In this document: positions 51,051 to 61,006 of the stretch, in pieces | How the letters are laid out: each line of letters starts with the position of its first letter | How positions within the stretch are numbered: the first letter of the stretch is position 1 | Assembly (NCBI RefSeq): GCF_022170785.1 | Contig: NZ_CP081870.1 | Location: forward strand, 2,406,001-2,470,000 | Source of the DNA: Rossellomorea marisflavi | GTDB taxonomy: Bacteria; Bacillota; Bacilli; Bacillales; Bacillaceae_B | Direction: 5' to 3' | Length of the DNA: 64,000 bases | Position numbers and translations under genes: made by a program | The notes under the pieces: model-generated | Told to the model about the DNA's origin: nothing | Database searches by the model: none | The model's input: the letters and a program-made list of their open reading frames with translations, nothing else

Positions 51051-52477
51051 TTTTCATTCCCCTCCTTAGGGGACGATTGATTTTCCATCTTGGACAGCAT
51101 CGCTTGGTGCTTCTTCTCCTTCAATTGGTCCCGTTTGTCCCTGAAGTTCTTCAGGGAATGATGATCAGGGTTCTCTTCATACGCCTTTCTCCGTTCAAGC
51201 CGCTTCAGACCCGACGGTGTCAAGGACGCATGGGTATCGTGCATGAGTCCAGCAATGCCGATGGTAGGCTCCTTCAGTTCCTCATCATGATAGATCCCCT
51301 TAAAGTACTCATCTGCCCTTCCAGCCACGTAGCCTTCCGGTTCTGGATAGGTGGAAATGACCCCTTCAAAGTTCCTCACCACGACTTTCGATGCGCTCTG
51401 TGAGATCAGGTAGTTCGGTTGAAGGGAGATCTTCCCTCCTCCACCCGGTGCATCCAGAACGAAGGTAGGCACCGCATATCCCGACGTATGCCCCCTTAGT
51501 CCCTCGATGATCTCCAACCCTTTGGAAACAGGCGCCCGGAAATGACCGATTCCCTCGGATAGGTCACACTGATAGATGTAGTATGGGCGCACCCTGATTT
51601 TCACCAGGTCATGCATAAGCTTCTTCATGATCGGCACGCTGTCATTGATGCCTGCAAGTATGACTGCCTGATTGCCGACAGGCACCCCAGCATCTGCGAG
51701 CATCTCGCACGCTTTCTTCGATTCCTCTGTGATCTCAATCGACGTATTGAAGTGGGTATTCAGCCATATTGGATGATACTTTTTCAAGATGGAACATAAA
51801 TTCTCTGTAATCCGTTGAGGGAATACCACAGGCGCTCGCGTACCGATCCGGATGATCTCGACATGGGGGATCTCCCTGAGATTCTTCAGGATGTATTCAA
51901 GGATCTGATCATTGATGAGAAGGCCATCACCTCCGGATAGCAACACATCCCGCACGGCAGGCGTATTCCTGATATAGTCGATTGCCGCATCAAGTTGCTT
52001 TTTGGGTACCCCCATTCCGATCTGTCCCGAAAATCTCCTTCTCGTGCAGTAACGACAATACATGGAACATTGATTGGTCACGAGGAATAGTACACGATCC
52101 GGATAGCGGTGGGTGAGTCCCGGCACAGGAGAATCTTCATCCTCATGAAGGGGGTCCTCCAGGTCGTATCTTGTTTTATTGATTTCCTGTCCGATCGGTA
52201 CCGATTGCATGCGGATCGGACAGCGTGGATCATCCTCATTCATGAGCCACGCGTAATAAGGAGTGATATTCAGCGGGATCGTTTTCGTGGAAATCTTGAC
52301 GCCCTCTTCTTCTTCAGGGGTCAGATTGACAACCTTTTTCAGATCATCAAGGGTCCTGATCGTATTGGTCAGCTGCCAAAGCCAGTTATCCCATTGCTCA
52401 TCCGTGACATCTTTCCATAAGTCAATTTCCTTCCAATGCCTTTTAGGGGAATACAGATTCATTTTCAAATAAAACAC
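51047..52477 (-). CDS. kamA: L-lysine 2,3-aminomutase
   Basis: KamA (AblA) converts lysine to beta-lysine using a 4Fe-4S cluster, SAM and PLP. The 476-residue protein has the cluster motif CSMYCRYC (Cys137, 141, 144) and the PLP lysine in DAPGGGGK near residue 346. Start GTG 52477 with AAAGCGG close by; the ATG at 52462 is an alternative and gives the N-terminus MNLYSPKRHWKE seen in relatives. It follows ablB (yodP) with 15 bases between. Confidence 0.96.
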   Translation of the reverse strand: MFYLKMNLYSPKRHWKEIDLWKDVTDEQWDNWLWQLTNTIRTLDDLKKVVNLTPEEEEGVKISTKTIPLNITPYYAWLMNEDDPRCPIRMQSVPIGQEINKTRYDLEDPLHEDEDSPVPGLTHRYPDRVLFLVTNQCSMYCRYCTRRRFSGQIGMGVPKKQLDAAIDYIRNTPAVRDVLLSGGDGLLINDQILEYILKNLREIPHVEIIRIGTRAPVVFPQRITENLCSILKKYHPIWLNTHFNTSIEITEESKKACEMLADAGVPVGNQAVILAGINDSVPIMKKLMHDLVKIRVRPYYIYQCDLSEGIGHFRAPVSKGLEIIEGLRGHTSGYAVPTFVLDAPGGGGKISLQPNYLISQSASKVVVRNFEGVISTYPEPEGYVAGRADEYFKGIYHDEELKEPTIGIAGLMHDTHASLTPSGLKRLERRKAYEENPDHHSLKNFRDKRDQLKEKKHQAMLSKMENQSSPKEGNEK

Positions 52478-52492
52478 CCGCTTTGCTCAATA

Positions 52493-53338
52493 TTAAACCT
52501 GAACGCCATCCCGGCTCAGGTCTTTTTCCCAAATGTTCATATCTTCCATTTTATCGAAGATGATGCAGTTATTCGCCAGTCGCCCCATATACCGATAGCC
52601 GAGCTGCCAAAATGCCGCATTCATACCCGGTGAAAGAGACCTGGCAATCGTATAGGAGCAGAAAACCTTTCTATCCACGAGCTCTCGTTCAAGGCGGAGC
52701 AGAAGATGCTTCATGTGTCCGCCCTTTCTGTGCGAGGGGCTGGTGGCGCAGTCCGTCAACTCTGCATTGCAGAGTGTAAAGTTTATTTCCGCGGAAGCTG
52801 CACTGATGATCGTCCCGTTTTCTTCGATGCACACAAAGATTGTCCCATTTTCCATCGAGTGCCGGATATAGGAAGGATCATGGAGAGGAACTGGATACAC
52901 CTCGAATACGGCACGGTATAAGTCAGCAAGCTGTTCTGCGTGGCTCTCCCCGCAAACCTTGATCTCCGGTTCCGGTGATACCGCCCCCCCTTTCTTTTTC
53001 ATGATCGCCTGGAGAATGTCATCTTCCTTTTTCCAGTACAAACTGTTACGCCTTTCATCCGTCAGGAATTTACTCATCCAGATGGCTTCACTTCCGTTGA
53101 AATAAGCAGACAGCCTTCCTTCCCTCACGTACCCCTGTTCCGTCAAGGAATCACACTGAACCTTCTTCGCTTTAACAATGATTTTTTCATACGCACCCGC
53201 TCGGCACTCCTCCTCCACATGCCGGACGACCTGATCGACACTGCCGTTGATTTCATCGATCCGCAGGCGGCGATTCGGGAGATCTTTATAAATGGATGCC
53301 TTTCCATGTGTCAGGGTGATGGTTTCATATGTTTGCAT
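52493..53338 (-). CDS. ablB: Beta-lysine N-acetyltransferase
   Basis: The YodP/AblB protein acetylates beta-lysine to N-epsilon-acetyl-beta-lysine, a compatible solute in archaea. The 281 residues comprise an N-terminal domain of about 125 residues and a GNAT domain whose acetyl-CoA loop reads SPSHRKGGHMKHLL. ATG 53338 behind GGGGAGG. It is separated from yodQ by a 168-base gap with no clear promoter. Confidence 0.92.
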   Translation of the reverse strand: MQTYETITLTHGKASIYKDLPNRRLRIDEINGSVDQVVRHVEEECRAGAYEKIIVKAKKVQCDSLTEQGYVREGRLSAYFNGSEAIWMSKFLTDERRNSLYWKKEDDILQAIMKKKGGAVSPEPEIKVCGESHAEQLADLYRAVFEVYPVPLHDPSYIRHSMENGTIFVCIEENGTIISAASAEINFTLCNAELTDCATSPSHRKGGHMKHLLLRLERELVDRKVFCSYTIARSLSPGMNAAFWQLGYRYMGRLANNCIIFDKMEDMNIWEKDLSRDGVQV

Positions 53339-53506
53339 AGCAGCCTCCCCTTTTTACCAACATATGAATGCTCCAAGAGGGTTATGAAGTCTTCTTATAA
53401 GACCTTTACCCAAAATTAGACAGGTCAAGATTATTTTTACTGTTTATTTTGAATTTTTTGTCTTTTTATTCCGACAGTGAGAAATAACGTTTACCATAAC
53501 TTACCG

Positions 53507-54769
53507 TCATACGGGTTGGTTGCACCATTCAACGATGAATCCCGCCAGGATCTCTGCCGACTTGAATAGATGCTCAAGCTCGATGGACTCATCGGCGTCA
53601 TGGGCGAGTTCCGTAGTCCCGGGTCCAAATACAGCAACCGGTATCCCGGCCCCTTTGGACAGGATTCCACCGTCGGTCCCCCATGGGGAAGCTTCAATGA
53701 TCGGTTGGGCCGCGCACACTTTTTGGAACTCCTCTGAGAGCGTTTTGATCAATGAATGACCGGGTTCGATACTTCCCGGCTGCCACCTGCCACCGAACCA
53801 TTCAATTTCCACGGGGTACTGATCGAACCACCCATCGATCTTCTTCAAATCTCCAAGGGCTTCGATCATTTCTTCCTCAACCGATTCCATATCCTCCCAT
53901 GGACCGACGCCGATCCTCCCTTCAATGATGGCTACATCGGGAACACTTGACGGCCATTCACCGCTGGAAATCTTACCGATATTAATAGGTAGTGGAATGG
54001 GGATGTTTTCATATAGCGGGTCGTCTACACGGTCGTTACGATCCCTTTCCAGTTCATGAAGTCTTTGGATGACGGTGACCGCATTGTCGATTGCGCTCAC
54101 CCCTTCATACCTTGTGCCGCCATGGGCGGACTTCCCCTTCACCTTCAGTCTGAACCACATAGACCCCTGCTGTTTCGGAAAAATCTTCATATTCGTTGGT
54201 TCCGGGATGATGGCCCCATCGGCTACATACCCCCTCTGGAGGGCGGCAAGTGTCCCAGCACCACCGCTTTCTTCTTCGATGACACTCTGAAAGATCACCG
54301 ATCCCTTCAATGGAACCGCGAGACTTTGGACCGCTTCAATGGCCAGTAGAAGGGAAGCGGTACCCCCTTTCATGTCGGTGGATCCACGGCCATATAAGCG
54401 GCCATTCTTCACCTTTCCGCTATAGGGATCGTCACTCCAATCCTTTCTGTCTCCAGCGGGGACGACGTCGATATGACCATTTAATATCAGGCTTTTGCCT
54501 CCCCCAGTCCCCTTCAGGACCCCTACGACATTGGGGTTGCCAGTAAACTGTTCACGGTCGCATCGAAAGTAGGGATGGGATCCCACTTCGGTTCGATCAA
54601 TCTCCCAAATATCAAGGTCCATTCCGAGCTTCCGGCATTTTTCAATGATCACTGCCTGTGCTCCCGCTTCATTTCCTCTAATGCTGTCCTCCTGGACCAG
54701 GCGCTGAAGAAACGCAATGGTTTCTTTCCTTCGTTCCGCTATTGCCTGTGCAATCAGATGTTTCTTCAC
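53507..54769 (-). CDS. yodQ: M20-family deacetylase/peptidase (YodQ)
   Basis: A 420-residue zinc amidohydrolase of the ArgE/DapE type. Metal ligands: NGHIDVVP (near residue 97), RGSTDMKGG, EEESGG with the catalytic glutamate, IPEPTN and the closing GPGTTELAHDADE. In the yod operon it might remove the acetyl group of an acetylated lysine derivative; substrate inferred. Start GTG 54769 after GGGGGG. Followed by 168 bases before ablB. Confidence 0.92.
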   Translation of the reverse strand: MKKHLIAQAIAERRKETIAFLQRLVQEDSIRGNEAGAQAVIIEKCRKLGMDLDIWEIDRTEVGSHPYFRCDREQFTGNPNVVGVLKGTGGGKSLILNGHIDVVPAGDRKDWSDDPYSGKVKNGRLYGRGSTDMKGGTASLLLAIEAVQSLAVPLKGSVIFQSVIEEESGGAGTLAALQRGYVADGAIIPEPTNMKIFPKQQGSMWFRLKVKGKSAHGGTRYEGVSAIDNAVTVIQRLHELERDRNDRVDDPLYENIPIPLPINIGKISSGEWPSSVPDVAIIEGRIGVGPWEDMESVEEEMIEALGDLKKIDGWFDQYPVEIEWFGGRWQPGSIEPGHSLIKTLSEEFQKVCAAQPIIEASPWGTDGGILSKGAGIPVAVFGPGTTELAHDADESIELEHLFKSAEILAGFIVEWCNQPV

Positions 54770-54781
54770 GGTCTTCCCCCC

Positions 54782-55447
54782 TTAACCTTCCACGAACAAC
54801 ACATGCGGATCTACGGAAAACTCTGCTTCTGTCGATGAGCGGATGTCTTCGATAGAAAATGGCTTGAAGATTTCCTTCAGTACCATCTCTCCGTTCTCAA
54901 AACGGAATACCGCCTGATCCGTGATGATCATGGATACGCATTCCTTGGCTGTCAACGGAAGCGTACATTCCCTCAGGATCTTGGGACCTCCGAACTTATC
55001 CGTGTGGGTCATGACGACAATAACCCTTCGGGCGCATGCCGCGAGCTCCGTCGCTCCGCCCATTCCCGGGACCTTCTTCCCCGGGATGATCCAATTCGCC
55101 AGGTCTCCCTTCCCGCTCACCTGCAAGGAGCCGAGGATTGTCAAATCGATGAGTCCCCTCCGGATCATGGCAAATGCCACCGCACTGTCTGTGAATGCCC
55201 CGCCCTTCACCAGTGTGACAGGGTAGCCCCCGGCATTGCAGAGGGTAGGATCTTCCCTTCCTTTACCCGGTACTCCCCCGATTCCGATGATCCCGTTCTC
55301 CGATTGAAAGAGGACTGGAAATCCCCCCGGAAGAAAATCAGGAACCAGACTCGGGATCCCGATTCCAAGATTGACAACCGTATTCTCTTCCACTTCCTGA
55401 GCAGCCCTCCTTGCCAGGCGCTCTTTTAGACCGTTTCCCACACCCAT
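54782..55447 (-). CDS. yodR: CoA-transferase subunit B (YodR)
   Basis: A 221-residue subunit of a 3-oxoacid CoA-transferase. The catalytic glutamate lies in QSENGIIGIG; NLGIGIPSL and GGFDLTI-like blocks (here RRGLIDLTILG) are of the beta type. With YodS it should move CoA between organic acids, probably in lysine breakdown. Start ATG 55447; TTG 55453 and GTG 55441 are possible. Overlaps the end of yodS. Confidence 0.9.
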   Translation of the reverse strand: MGVGNGLKERLARRAAQEVEENTVVNLGIGIPSLVPDFLPGGFPVLFQSENGIIGIGGVPGKGREDPTLCNAGGYPVTLVKGGAFTDSAVAFAMIRRGLIDLTILGSLQVSGKGDLANWIIPGKKVPGMGGATELAACARRVIVVMTHTDKFGGPKILRECTLPLTAKECVSMIITDQAVFRFENGEMVLKEIFKPFSIEDIRSSTEAEFSVDPHVLFVEG

Positions 55448-56124
55448 CTCCAATCAACTCCTTCCGATGGTACAATGTAGTCCACAAATACTCCTGACGT
55501 CACGATTTCTTCAGGATCCAATTCCCCAAAGGGAACTATCTCCTCCGCCTCCACAATAGTGATATCAGAAGCCATGGCCACAACGGGGTTCGTGTTCCTG
55601 GCACTCTTGTCAAAGATGAGGTTACCGAATGTGTCTGCCGCTTTTGCCATGACAATCCCCACTTCCGCCGTCAGAGCCGTTTCAATCAGATAATTCTCCC
55701 CATTGAGGAGAACGGTCTGCTTTCCTTGATTCAGGTAGGGGTCGTCAGAACCGATTGAAGTGATGATCGCTTGAATCCCCACCCCGCCTGCCCGGATGCG
55801 TTCGGCCAGGATTCCCTGAGGAGAGAACTCTACTTCAAGCCGGCCATCACTCATCATGGTCCCCGCGATGGGGTTCGAACCGATATGGGAAGCAATCACC
55901 TTCTTCACACGCTGTGCGGCCACCAGCTGTCCGATGCCGATATGGGGAAAACCCGTATCGTTACCGATGATTGTCAAGTCCTTCACTCCCCATGTCAATA
56001 AATGCTTCACAATGGTCGGAGGGGTCCCGATTCCCCCGAATCCCCCAAACATCATGTGCATTCCGTCCCTGAAGACGGGTTTGATCTCTTCAATACTACA
56101 TAGCTTGCTTTTGTGAGCACCCAT
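55426..56124 (-). CDS. yodS: CoA-transferase subunit A (YodS)
   Basis: A 232-residue alpha-type subunit, MGAHKSKLCSIEEIKPV, with the GGFGGIGTPPTIV loop and SHIGSNP motif of the family. Partner of YodR. Start ATG 56124 behind AAGGAG; the open frame runs six codons upstream into yodT. Operon position as in Bacillus subtilis. Confidence 0.92.
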   Translation of the reverse strand: MGAHKSKLCSIEEIKPVFRDGMHMMFGGFGGIGTPPTIVKHLLTWGVKDLTIIGNDTGFPHIGIGQLVAAQRVKKVIASHIGSNPIAGTMMSDGRLEVEFSPQGILAERIRAGGVGIQAIITSIGSDDPYLNQGKQTVLLNGENYLIETALTAEVGIVMAKAADTFGNLIFDKSARNTNPVVAMASDITIVEAEEIVPFGELDPEEIVTSGVFVDYIVPSEGVDWRWVWETV

Positions 56125-56129
56125 CCTTC

Positions 56130-57437
56130 CTACTCCTTCCATTCTGCCGCTGCATCCCTCAAAGCCGCTTTCAGCCGCAAACAGATTTCCTCCAAGTCCC
56201 GCTTTGAACTGTTCAGGGGTGGGGCAATCATGATGGCAGACCCACTCCTTCCGTCGATCCCCGCTGCAGCAGGATACAAAAGGATCCCGTTTTGGATCCC
56301 CTTCTTCACAATCAGGGAAGTGAATGAGCTTCCCGCTCCTTCCACCATTTCTAGACCGATGAGCAGCCCTTTCCCACGGACCTCCTCGATAAAGGGGAAT
56401 TCTCCCTTGAGCTTTTCAAGGAGATTGCGCATATACGTTCCTTTTGATTGGACTTGTGAAATGATGTCCTCTTTGTCGATCAATTTCAGTACTGCAAGGG
56501 CTGCTGCGGCCGATAAGGGATTACCGCTGAATGTATGCCCACTCATGACGACCTTCGAGCCGCTCAGAACGGGATTCATGACCCGGTCAGAGACGAGTGT
56601 AGCCGCAATGGGGGCGTATCCAGCGCTCAACCCCTTTCCGATTGTCACGATATCCGCTTCCACCCCGGACTGTTCGAGCGTCAAAAATGTACCCGTCCTC
56701 CCGCAACCGGTCATGACCTCATCGGAAATGTAGAGAATGTCGTGGTGATCACAGATTTCCCGGATCCTTTTCTCGTATCCCTTCGGAGGAACAATTGCCC
56801 CTCCTGCAGCACCGATGACGGGCTCGGCAACAAAGGCGGCAATTTGATCTGCTCCTATGCGGCGAATCATGGTATCGAGTTGGTCTGCACAGAATAAGCC
56901 ACAAGATGAATATTCTTTACCAAATGGACAACGAAGGCAGTACGGAGGCTCCACTGTTGGCCAATCCCCCAGATGACCATCAAAACGTTCACGCCTGACA
57001 GGGTGACCGGATGCAGAGAGTGCACCCATCGTGATGCCGTGATAGCTCAACCATCTTGATAGAATACGAGTCTTCGAGGATCTACCCTGCTCCTGCCAAT
57101 GCTGAATCGCAATCTTGATTGCCGTCTCTACTGCTTCAGATCCGCTATTGACAAAGAAACTCCAGGCATACCCCGTCTTTTCATATAAGAATGCAGCCAG
57201 CTCCTCAGCCGGCTGATTGCTGAACTGCGAGCGATAGACAAATGCCACCTTATTGCCCTGCTGCACGATCGACTGCAGGATGTCCTCCATCCCGTGACCC
57301 AGATTGGCGGTAACGGCCCCTGAACACGCATCAATATATTCTTGTCCACTATCATCATACAAATAGATCCCTTTTCCATAATCAATCGTCGGATAATATT
57401 CACCGATAAGCGGCTTGATCAAATGTGAACGAAGCAT
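56130..57437 (-). CDS. yodT: Class III PLP aminotransferase (YodT)
   Basis: A 435-residue omega-aminotransferase. Substrate and cofactor motifs: VNSGSEAVETAIKIA, YHGITMGALS, the aspartate in ISDEVMTGCGRTG and the PLP lysine in TIGKGLSAGY. With kamA, ablB, yodQ and a CoA transferase in one operon it probably acts on a lysine-derived amino acid. ATG 57437 behind AGGAGGG; the frame upstream to 57521 lacks a ribosome site. First gene of the operon. Confidence 0.92.
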   Translation of the reverse strand: MLRSHLIKPLIGEYYPTIDYGKGIYLYDDSGQEYIDACSGAVTANLGHGMEDILQSIVQQGNKVAFVYRSQFSNQPAEELAAFLYEKTGYAWSFFVNSGSEAVETAIKIAIQHWQEQGRSSKTRILSRWLSYHGITMGALSASGHPVRRERFDGHLGDWPTVEPPYCLRCPFGKEYSSCGLFCADQLDTMIRRIGADQIAAFVAEPVIGAAGGAIVPPKGYEKRIREICDHHDILYISDEVMTGCGRTGTFLTLEQSGVEADIVTIGKGLSAGYAPIAATLVSDRVMNPVLSGSKVVMSGHTFSGNPLSAAAALAVLKLIDKEDIISQVQSKGTYMRNLLEKLKGEFPFIEEVRGKGLLIGLEMVEGAGSSFTSLIVKKGIQNGILLYPAAAGIDGRSGSAIMIAPPLNSSKRDLEEICLRLKAALRDAAAEWKE

Positions 57438-57722
57438 AGCGTCCCTCCTGAACGGATAATAATCTCTCTTTGTTCGATCTGGTTGGAGGCGATACATCAA
57501 CCATCGATCCGGAAAATCCACGATTATTCAGCAGGATTCCAGCGGACACCATGTGTTGATAAGAAAATTCCTTCTCCACTATATTTATGTGGAAATCCTG
57601 GAATCTTTCGTCTTCCTTGAAAAAACTTTGATTCCATCCGTTTATCCGAAACAGGATAATAGTCCCGAAAAATTCTACCTTTTTCGACAATTTGATGCAT
57701 TGACCACTAGATTAATCCTATG
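57438..57722. other. Gene-free stretch before yodT
   Basis: No credible gene. It holds an AT-rich inverted repeat CCACATAAATATAGTGG (57577-57593 region) and a longer imperfect pair CAGGATTCC / GGAAATCCTG (57532-57540 with 57591-57600). I found no convincing SigE or SigK promoter for yodT, though one is expected from its Bacillus subtilis counterpart. Confidence 0.5.
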
Positions 57723-57728
57723 TATACA
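57700..57728 (+). promoter_or_regulatory. SigA-like promoter of the chemoreceptor gene
   Basis: TTGACC at 57700-57705 and TATACA at 57723-57728, 17 bases apart. No SigD (flagellar) promoter was evident. Confidence 0.5.
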
Positions 57729-57791
57729 GTTAAAATAATGGTAAGTTCAACCTGTCATACTACTTTTTTCTTATATAAGGAGGGGGAAACG

Positions 57792-59558
57792 GTGAAGAAA
57801 AAAATAAAACACCGGGAAGAAAAGAAAGATAAAGAGAAAAAGGGAAAGAAAAACCCTTACTTTCGATCAATACGTGGAAAAGTCGTCCTATCATTCAGCG
57901 TACTTGCCATCATCATATGGGTCCTTGCGTATACATCCTATCTGAATACCACCAAGCTTGAAGCCGAAATGGACAAATTGATCGAATCGGACATGGCCAT
58001 AGACGCCACATCGAAGGATCTGTCGCGATTGCTCAATGAAATCGAGATCGGTGAACAAGGCTATGTGATCACAGGGGCGAGCGGTTTCCTTGCTCCATAT
58101 GATAATGGAAAAAAACAAGTGAATGAGAATTTGGCAGAATTAAAGAAGCTCCTTAAAGAGAATCCTGATCAAATGAGCAAGCTCGAAAAAATCGACAAGC
58201 AGTACTCATTCTGGATCCAATTCGTCGACCGGGTCATTGATAAGAGGGAAACAGCCGGCTTCAAAGAAGCTGCAGCCCTTGTGGAAACCGGAACCGGTAA
58301 GAAATACATAGACGGGATCCGTTCTTATGTGGATATGATCACCGAGACACAGGAGAAAGATCTGGACAAGCGGATGGATTCCCTCAACACGCTTGTGATG
58401 AACTCCAAGATCATCACGGGGAGCCTATCCATGCTAGCCATCATCCTGATTGTGATCTTCAGCATATGGCTGTCGAGGACGATCCTGAAGAATACACGTA
58501 AAATCAGTACATCCATCCTCGAAATCGCCGATGCCGGCGGAGACTTGACGAAACGTATCCATGTCAAGAGCCGTGATGAGCTCGGTGGTCTCGCAGAGGA
58601 TACGAATAAGCTGATTGCAGGCATATCCGTCCTTGTCCGCCAGGTGACTGAAATGGCGGAAAATGTATCAGCAAGTTCACAAGAACTGCTTGCTTCTGCA
58701 GAGGAAACCTCTCACACGATCTCATCCATTGCCGAAACATCAAGTGAAATCGCAGCAGGCAGCGAAGACACCACGACCCGCATGTCTGCTTCATTACATA
58801 AGATGAACAGCCTTGAAGAAGCTTCCCGCTTCCTTTTCCAGCAGGCGGAGCAAGTGAAATCCACCGCAATCGGGATGAAGAAAGCGGCAGAAAAAGGTGG
58901 AGAATCCGTACGTGAATCCTCTGCCAAGATGCAGGGAATCGAAGAAACAATGGCCCACACAACCCGGACAGTCGAGGCCCTTGGAAAGCGCTCATCTGAA
59001 ATATCCGCCATCATTGCAACCATCACGGATATTTCAGAACAAACGAATCTTCTAGCACTGAATGCCGCCATTGAAGCCGCCCGTGCAGGGGAGCACGGGC
59101 GCGGATTCGCCGTGGTGGCCGATGAAGTGAGGAAACTTGCCGAACAATCAAGGGATGCAGCAAAAGGTGTGACGGGAATCGTCCACAGCATCCAGGAGGA
59201 AGTCGATCTTATCATCGATCAGAATGCCGAGGGTGTGAAAGAAGTCATTGCTGGAGTGGAAACAACCAATATGACCAACTCTGCACTCAAGGATATCCTC
59301 AAGCACACAGAGAGAACTTCTTCCGTAGTGGAAGAAATGGTGGGCCATATCCATGAAACGCTGAACCTCTCCCAGGAAGTAGCTTCATCATTTGCCGCCG
59401 TGAATGAAATCAGTGAGTCTACGGCTGCCAATACCGAAACAACAGCGGCCGCTGCTGAAGAAGGTTCTGCGGCGATGGAACAAGTGACGGCAAGCGCATC
59501 AGAGCTCTCAAAGCAGGCAGAAGCACTAAAAGGGATCATCTCGAACTTCAAGATTTAA
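57792..59558 (+). CDS. Methyl-accepting chemotaxis protein with CHASE3 sensor
   Basis: A 588-residue membrane receptor. A strongly basic cytoplasmic start ([11 protein letters not shown]) precedes helix 1 (about residues 30-50); the external part carries a CHASE3-like region ([14 protein letters not shown]); helix 2 near residue 208-228 leads into HAMP, and the signalling domain has the conserved hairpin tip [19 protein letters not shown]. It should signal to CheA/CheW. The start is GTG 57792, seven bases after AGGAGGGG; the frame upstream to 57720 covers the promoter. Confidence 0.93.
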   Translation: MKKKIKHREEKKDKEKKGKKNPYFRSIRGKVVLSFSVLAIIIWVLAYTSYLNTTKLEAEMDKLIESDMAIDATSKDLSRLLNEIEIGEQGYVITGASGFLAPYDNGKKQVNENLAELKKLLKENPDQMSKLEKIDKQYSFWIQFVDRVIDKRETAGFKEAAALVETGTGKKYIDGIRSYVDMITETQEKDLDKRMDSLNTLVMNSKIITGSLSMLAIILIVIFSIWLSRTILKNTRKISTSILEIADAGGDLTKRIHVKSRDELGGLAEDTNKLIAGISVLVRQVTEMAENVSASSQELLASAEETSHTISSIAETSSEIAAGSEDTTTRMSASLHKMNSLEEASRFLFQQAEQVKSTAIGMKKAAEKGGESVRESSAKMQGIEETMAHTTRTVEALGKRSSEISAIIATITDISEQTNLLALNAAIEAARAGEHGRGFAVVADEVRKLAEQSRDAAKGVTGIVHSIQEEVDLIIDQNAEGVKEVIAGVETTNMTNSALKDILKHTERTSSVVEEMVGHIHETLNLSQEVASSFAAVNEISESTAANTETTAAAAEEGSAAMEQVTASASELSKQAEALKGIISNFKI

Positions 59559-59604
59559 GAATCCATTACCGATGCCATCCCTTCCAAACCGGAGAATAGA
59601 TCCA

Positions 59605-59653
59605 ACACATACAAAAACCACGCTTGGAGTCCAAGCGTGGTTTTTGTATGTGT
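59605..59653. terminator. Long perfect hairpin terminator
   Basis: A 23-base-pair perfect stem with a three-base loop (arms 59605-59627 and 59631-59653, each with GCTTGG / CCAAGC at the tip and a TTTTT run inside), between the chemoreceptor and the converging YjcZ gene. Confidence 0.92.
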
Positions 59654-59730
59654 AACGTTGTATTCATGGCTCCCCATCATAGGAGGGTAATTCTCTACCC
59701 TGGATTCCACAGGAGCTTCTGTTTGTTTTA

Positions 59731-59880
59731 TCAATCCCCGCAGTAGCAAACGGCTCCTATAATGATCAATAAAATGAAAAGGACGACAATCAAAGCAAAT
59801 CCGCCTGAATAGCCACCTGTCTGATAGCCATAGCCATACCCGCCCTGGTAACATGGGTCACAACCGTATCCATAATTCAC
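59731..59880 (-). CDS. YjcZ-family small membrane peptide
   Basis: A 49-residue peptide: a glycine/tyrosine-rich start ([18 protein letters not shown]), then one hydrophobic helix [17 protein letters not shown] and CYCGD. This is the YjcZ pattern of sporulation-associated membrane peptides. The start is GTG 59880, nine bases after AAGGAG. CATACAGT at 59933-59926 fits a SigE -10, but its -35 is weak. Confidence 0.85.
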   Translation of the reverse strand: MNYGYGCDPCYQGGYGYGYQTGGYSGGFALIVVLFILLIIIGAVCYCGD

Positions 59881-59925
59881 GTAAACCACTCCTTAAGGTT
59901 AAGTGATTGAATCAAATTTCTATAC

Positions 59926-59933
59926 ACTGTATG
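59926..59933 (-). promoter_or_regulatory. Candidate SigE -10 before the YjcZ gene
   Basis: CATACAGT agrees with the SigE -10 CATACANT; no good -35 lies 14-15 bases upstream. Confidence 0.3.
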
Positions 59934-59972
59934 TCAATCACCCACAAAAGGTTTGTGTTTTTCCCCAAAAAG

Positions 59973-60002
59973 AAAAAAGGACCGGTCATGATTCCCCGGT
60001 CC
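59973..60002 (-). terminator. Terminator of the PTS EIIA gene
   Basis: GGACCGG and CCGGTCC pair, followed on the minus strand by TTTTTTC. Confidence 0.82.
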
Positions 60003-60009
60003 TCTCCGT

Positions 60010-60510
60010 TCACTTTGAAGAAATCTCCAAGATTTCTCCGCTTCCTGCCTCTACCTTGGTTCCATCCTTTTTCACAAGCTCTCCCATATCGTCTCCGTTT
60101 GTCAAAATGATCGGAGTGATGGTGCTCTTGGCCTTTTCTTCTACAAGGCTTACGTCAAACGTAATGAGAGGATCGCCCGCTTGCACCTTGGAACCTTCAG
60201 ACACATGAGCCTCGAACCCCTCTCCTTTCATGGAGACTGTTTCAAGTCCGATATGGATGAGTAATTCCGCACCGTTCGATGCTTTGATCCCGACTGCGTG
60301 CTTGGTTGGGAAAAGCTGCATGATTTCTCCGTCTACCGGGGAAACCACTTTTCCGTTATCGGGAAGGATTGCAATTCCGTCCCCCATCATTTTCTGGGAG
60401 AACACTGGATCCGGTACTTCTTCCAATGATTTGATTGTTCCCGATAAAGGAGCAACGACCAAGATTGTTTTTGGGCTTTCTTCTTTTTTACCGAATAATT
60501 TCTTAAACAT
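60010..60510 (-). CDS. PTS glucose-type EIIA domain protein
   Basis: A 166-residue stand-alone EIIA of the glucose family, which relays phosphate from HPr to an EIIBC. Motifs: VVAPLSGTIKSLEEVPDPVF, the active His in LLIHIGLETV, and the FPTKHAVGI block with the second His. Separate Crr/YpqE-like proteins of this kind occur in bacilli. Start ATG 60510; four codons upstream are possible. Confidence 0.92.
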   Translation of the reverse strand: MFKKLFGKKEESPKTILVVAPLSGTIKSLEEVPDPVFSQKMMGDGIAILPDNGKVVSPVDGEIMQLFPTKHAVGIKASNGAELLIHIGLETVSMKGEGFEAHVSEGSKVQAGDPLITFDVSLVEEKAKSTITPIILTNGDDMGELVKKDGTKVEAGSGEILEISSK

Positions 60511-60580
60511 ATCATTCACCATCCTACTGTTTATTTACACCTATGTACTCCGCCATAAACCTGGCGGATAGCATGTTGAT

Positions 60581-61006
60581 TCAATCGAAAAGCTTTTTAT
60601 ATTCGCCGTAGCCTTCTTCTTCAAGTTCATCTAATGGGATGAATCTGAGGGCGGCCGAATTGATGCAATAACGGAGCTTGGTTGGACCAGGACCGTCATC
60701 GAATACATGCCCGAGATGAGAATCGGCTTCTTTGGAACGGACCTCTGTCCGAACCATGAAATGACTTCTGTCCTGTTTTTCGACGATATCTTCCTTTTGG
60801 ATCGGCTTCGTGAAGCTGGGCCATCCGCAGCCGGCGTCGTATTTATCCCGTGAACTGAAAAGGGCTTCACCGGACACGACATCCACATAGATCCCATCTG
60901 AGAATTGGTCCCAATACTCATTCCTGAAAGGAGGTTCGGTTCCATTGTTTTGTGTCACTTCATATTGTTCTGCTGTAAGTTTATTTTTGAGATTTTCTTT
61001 ACTCAT
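60581..61006 (-). CDS. msrB: Peptide-methionine (R)-S-oxide reductase
   Basis: MsrB repairs methionine R-sulfoxide. The 141-residue protein has [22 protein letters not shown] and the catalytic Cys in [11 protein letters not shown]; the zinc-binding CxxC pairs of some relatives are absent, as in other bacilli. ATG 61006 overlaps the msrA stop as ATGA. Confidence 0.96.
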   Translation of the reverse strand: MSKENLKNKLTAEQYEVTQNNGTEPPFRNEYWDQFSDGIYVDVVSGEALFSSRDKYDAGCGWPSFTKPIQKEDIVEKQDRSHFMVRTEVRSKEADSHLGHVFDDGPGPTKLRYCINSAALRFIPLDELEEEGYGEYKKLFD

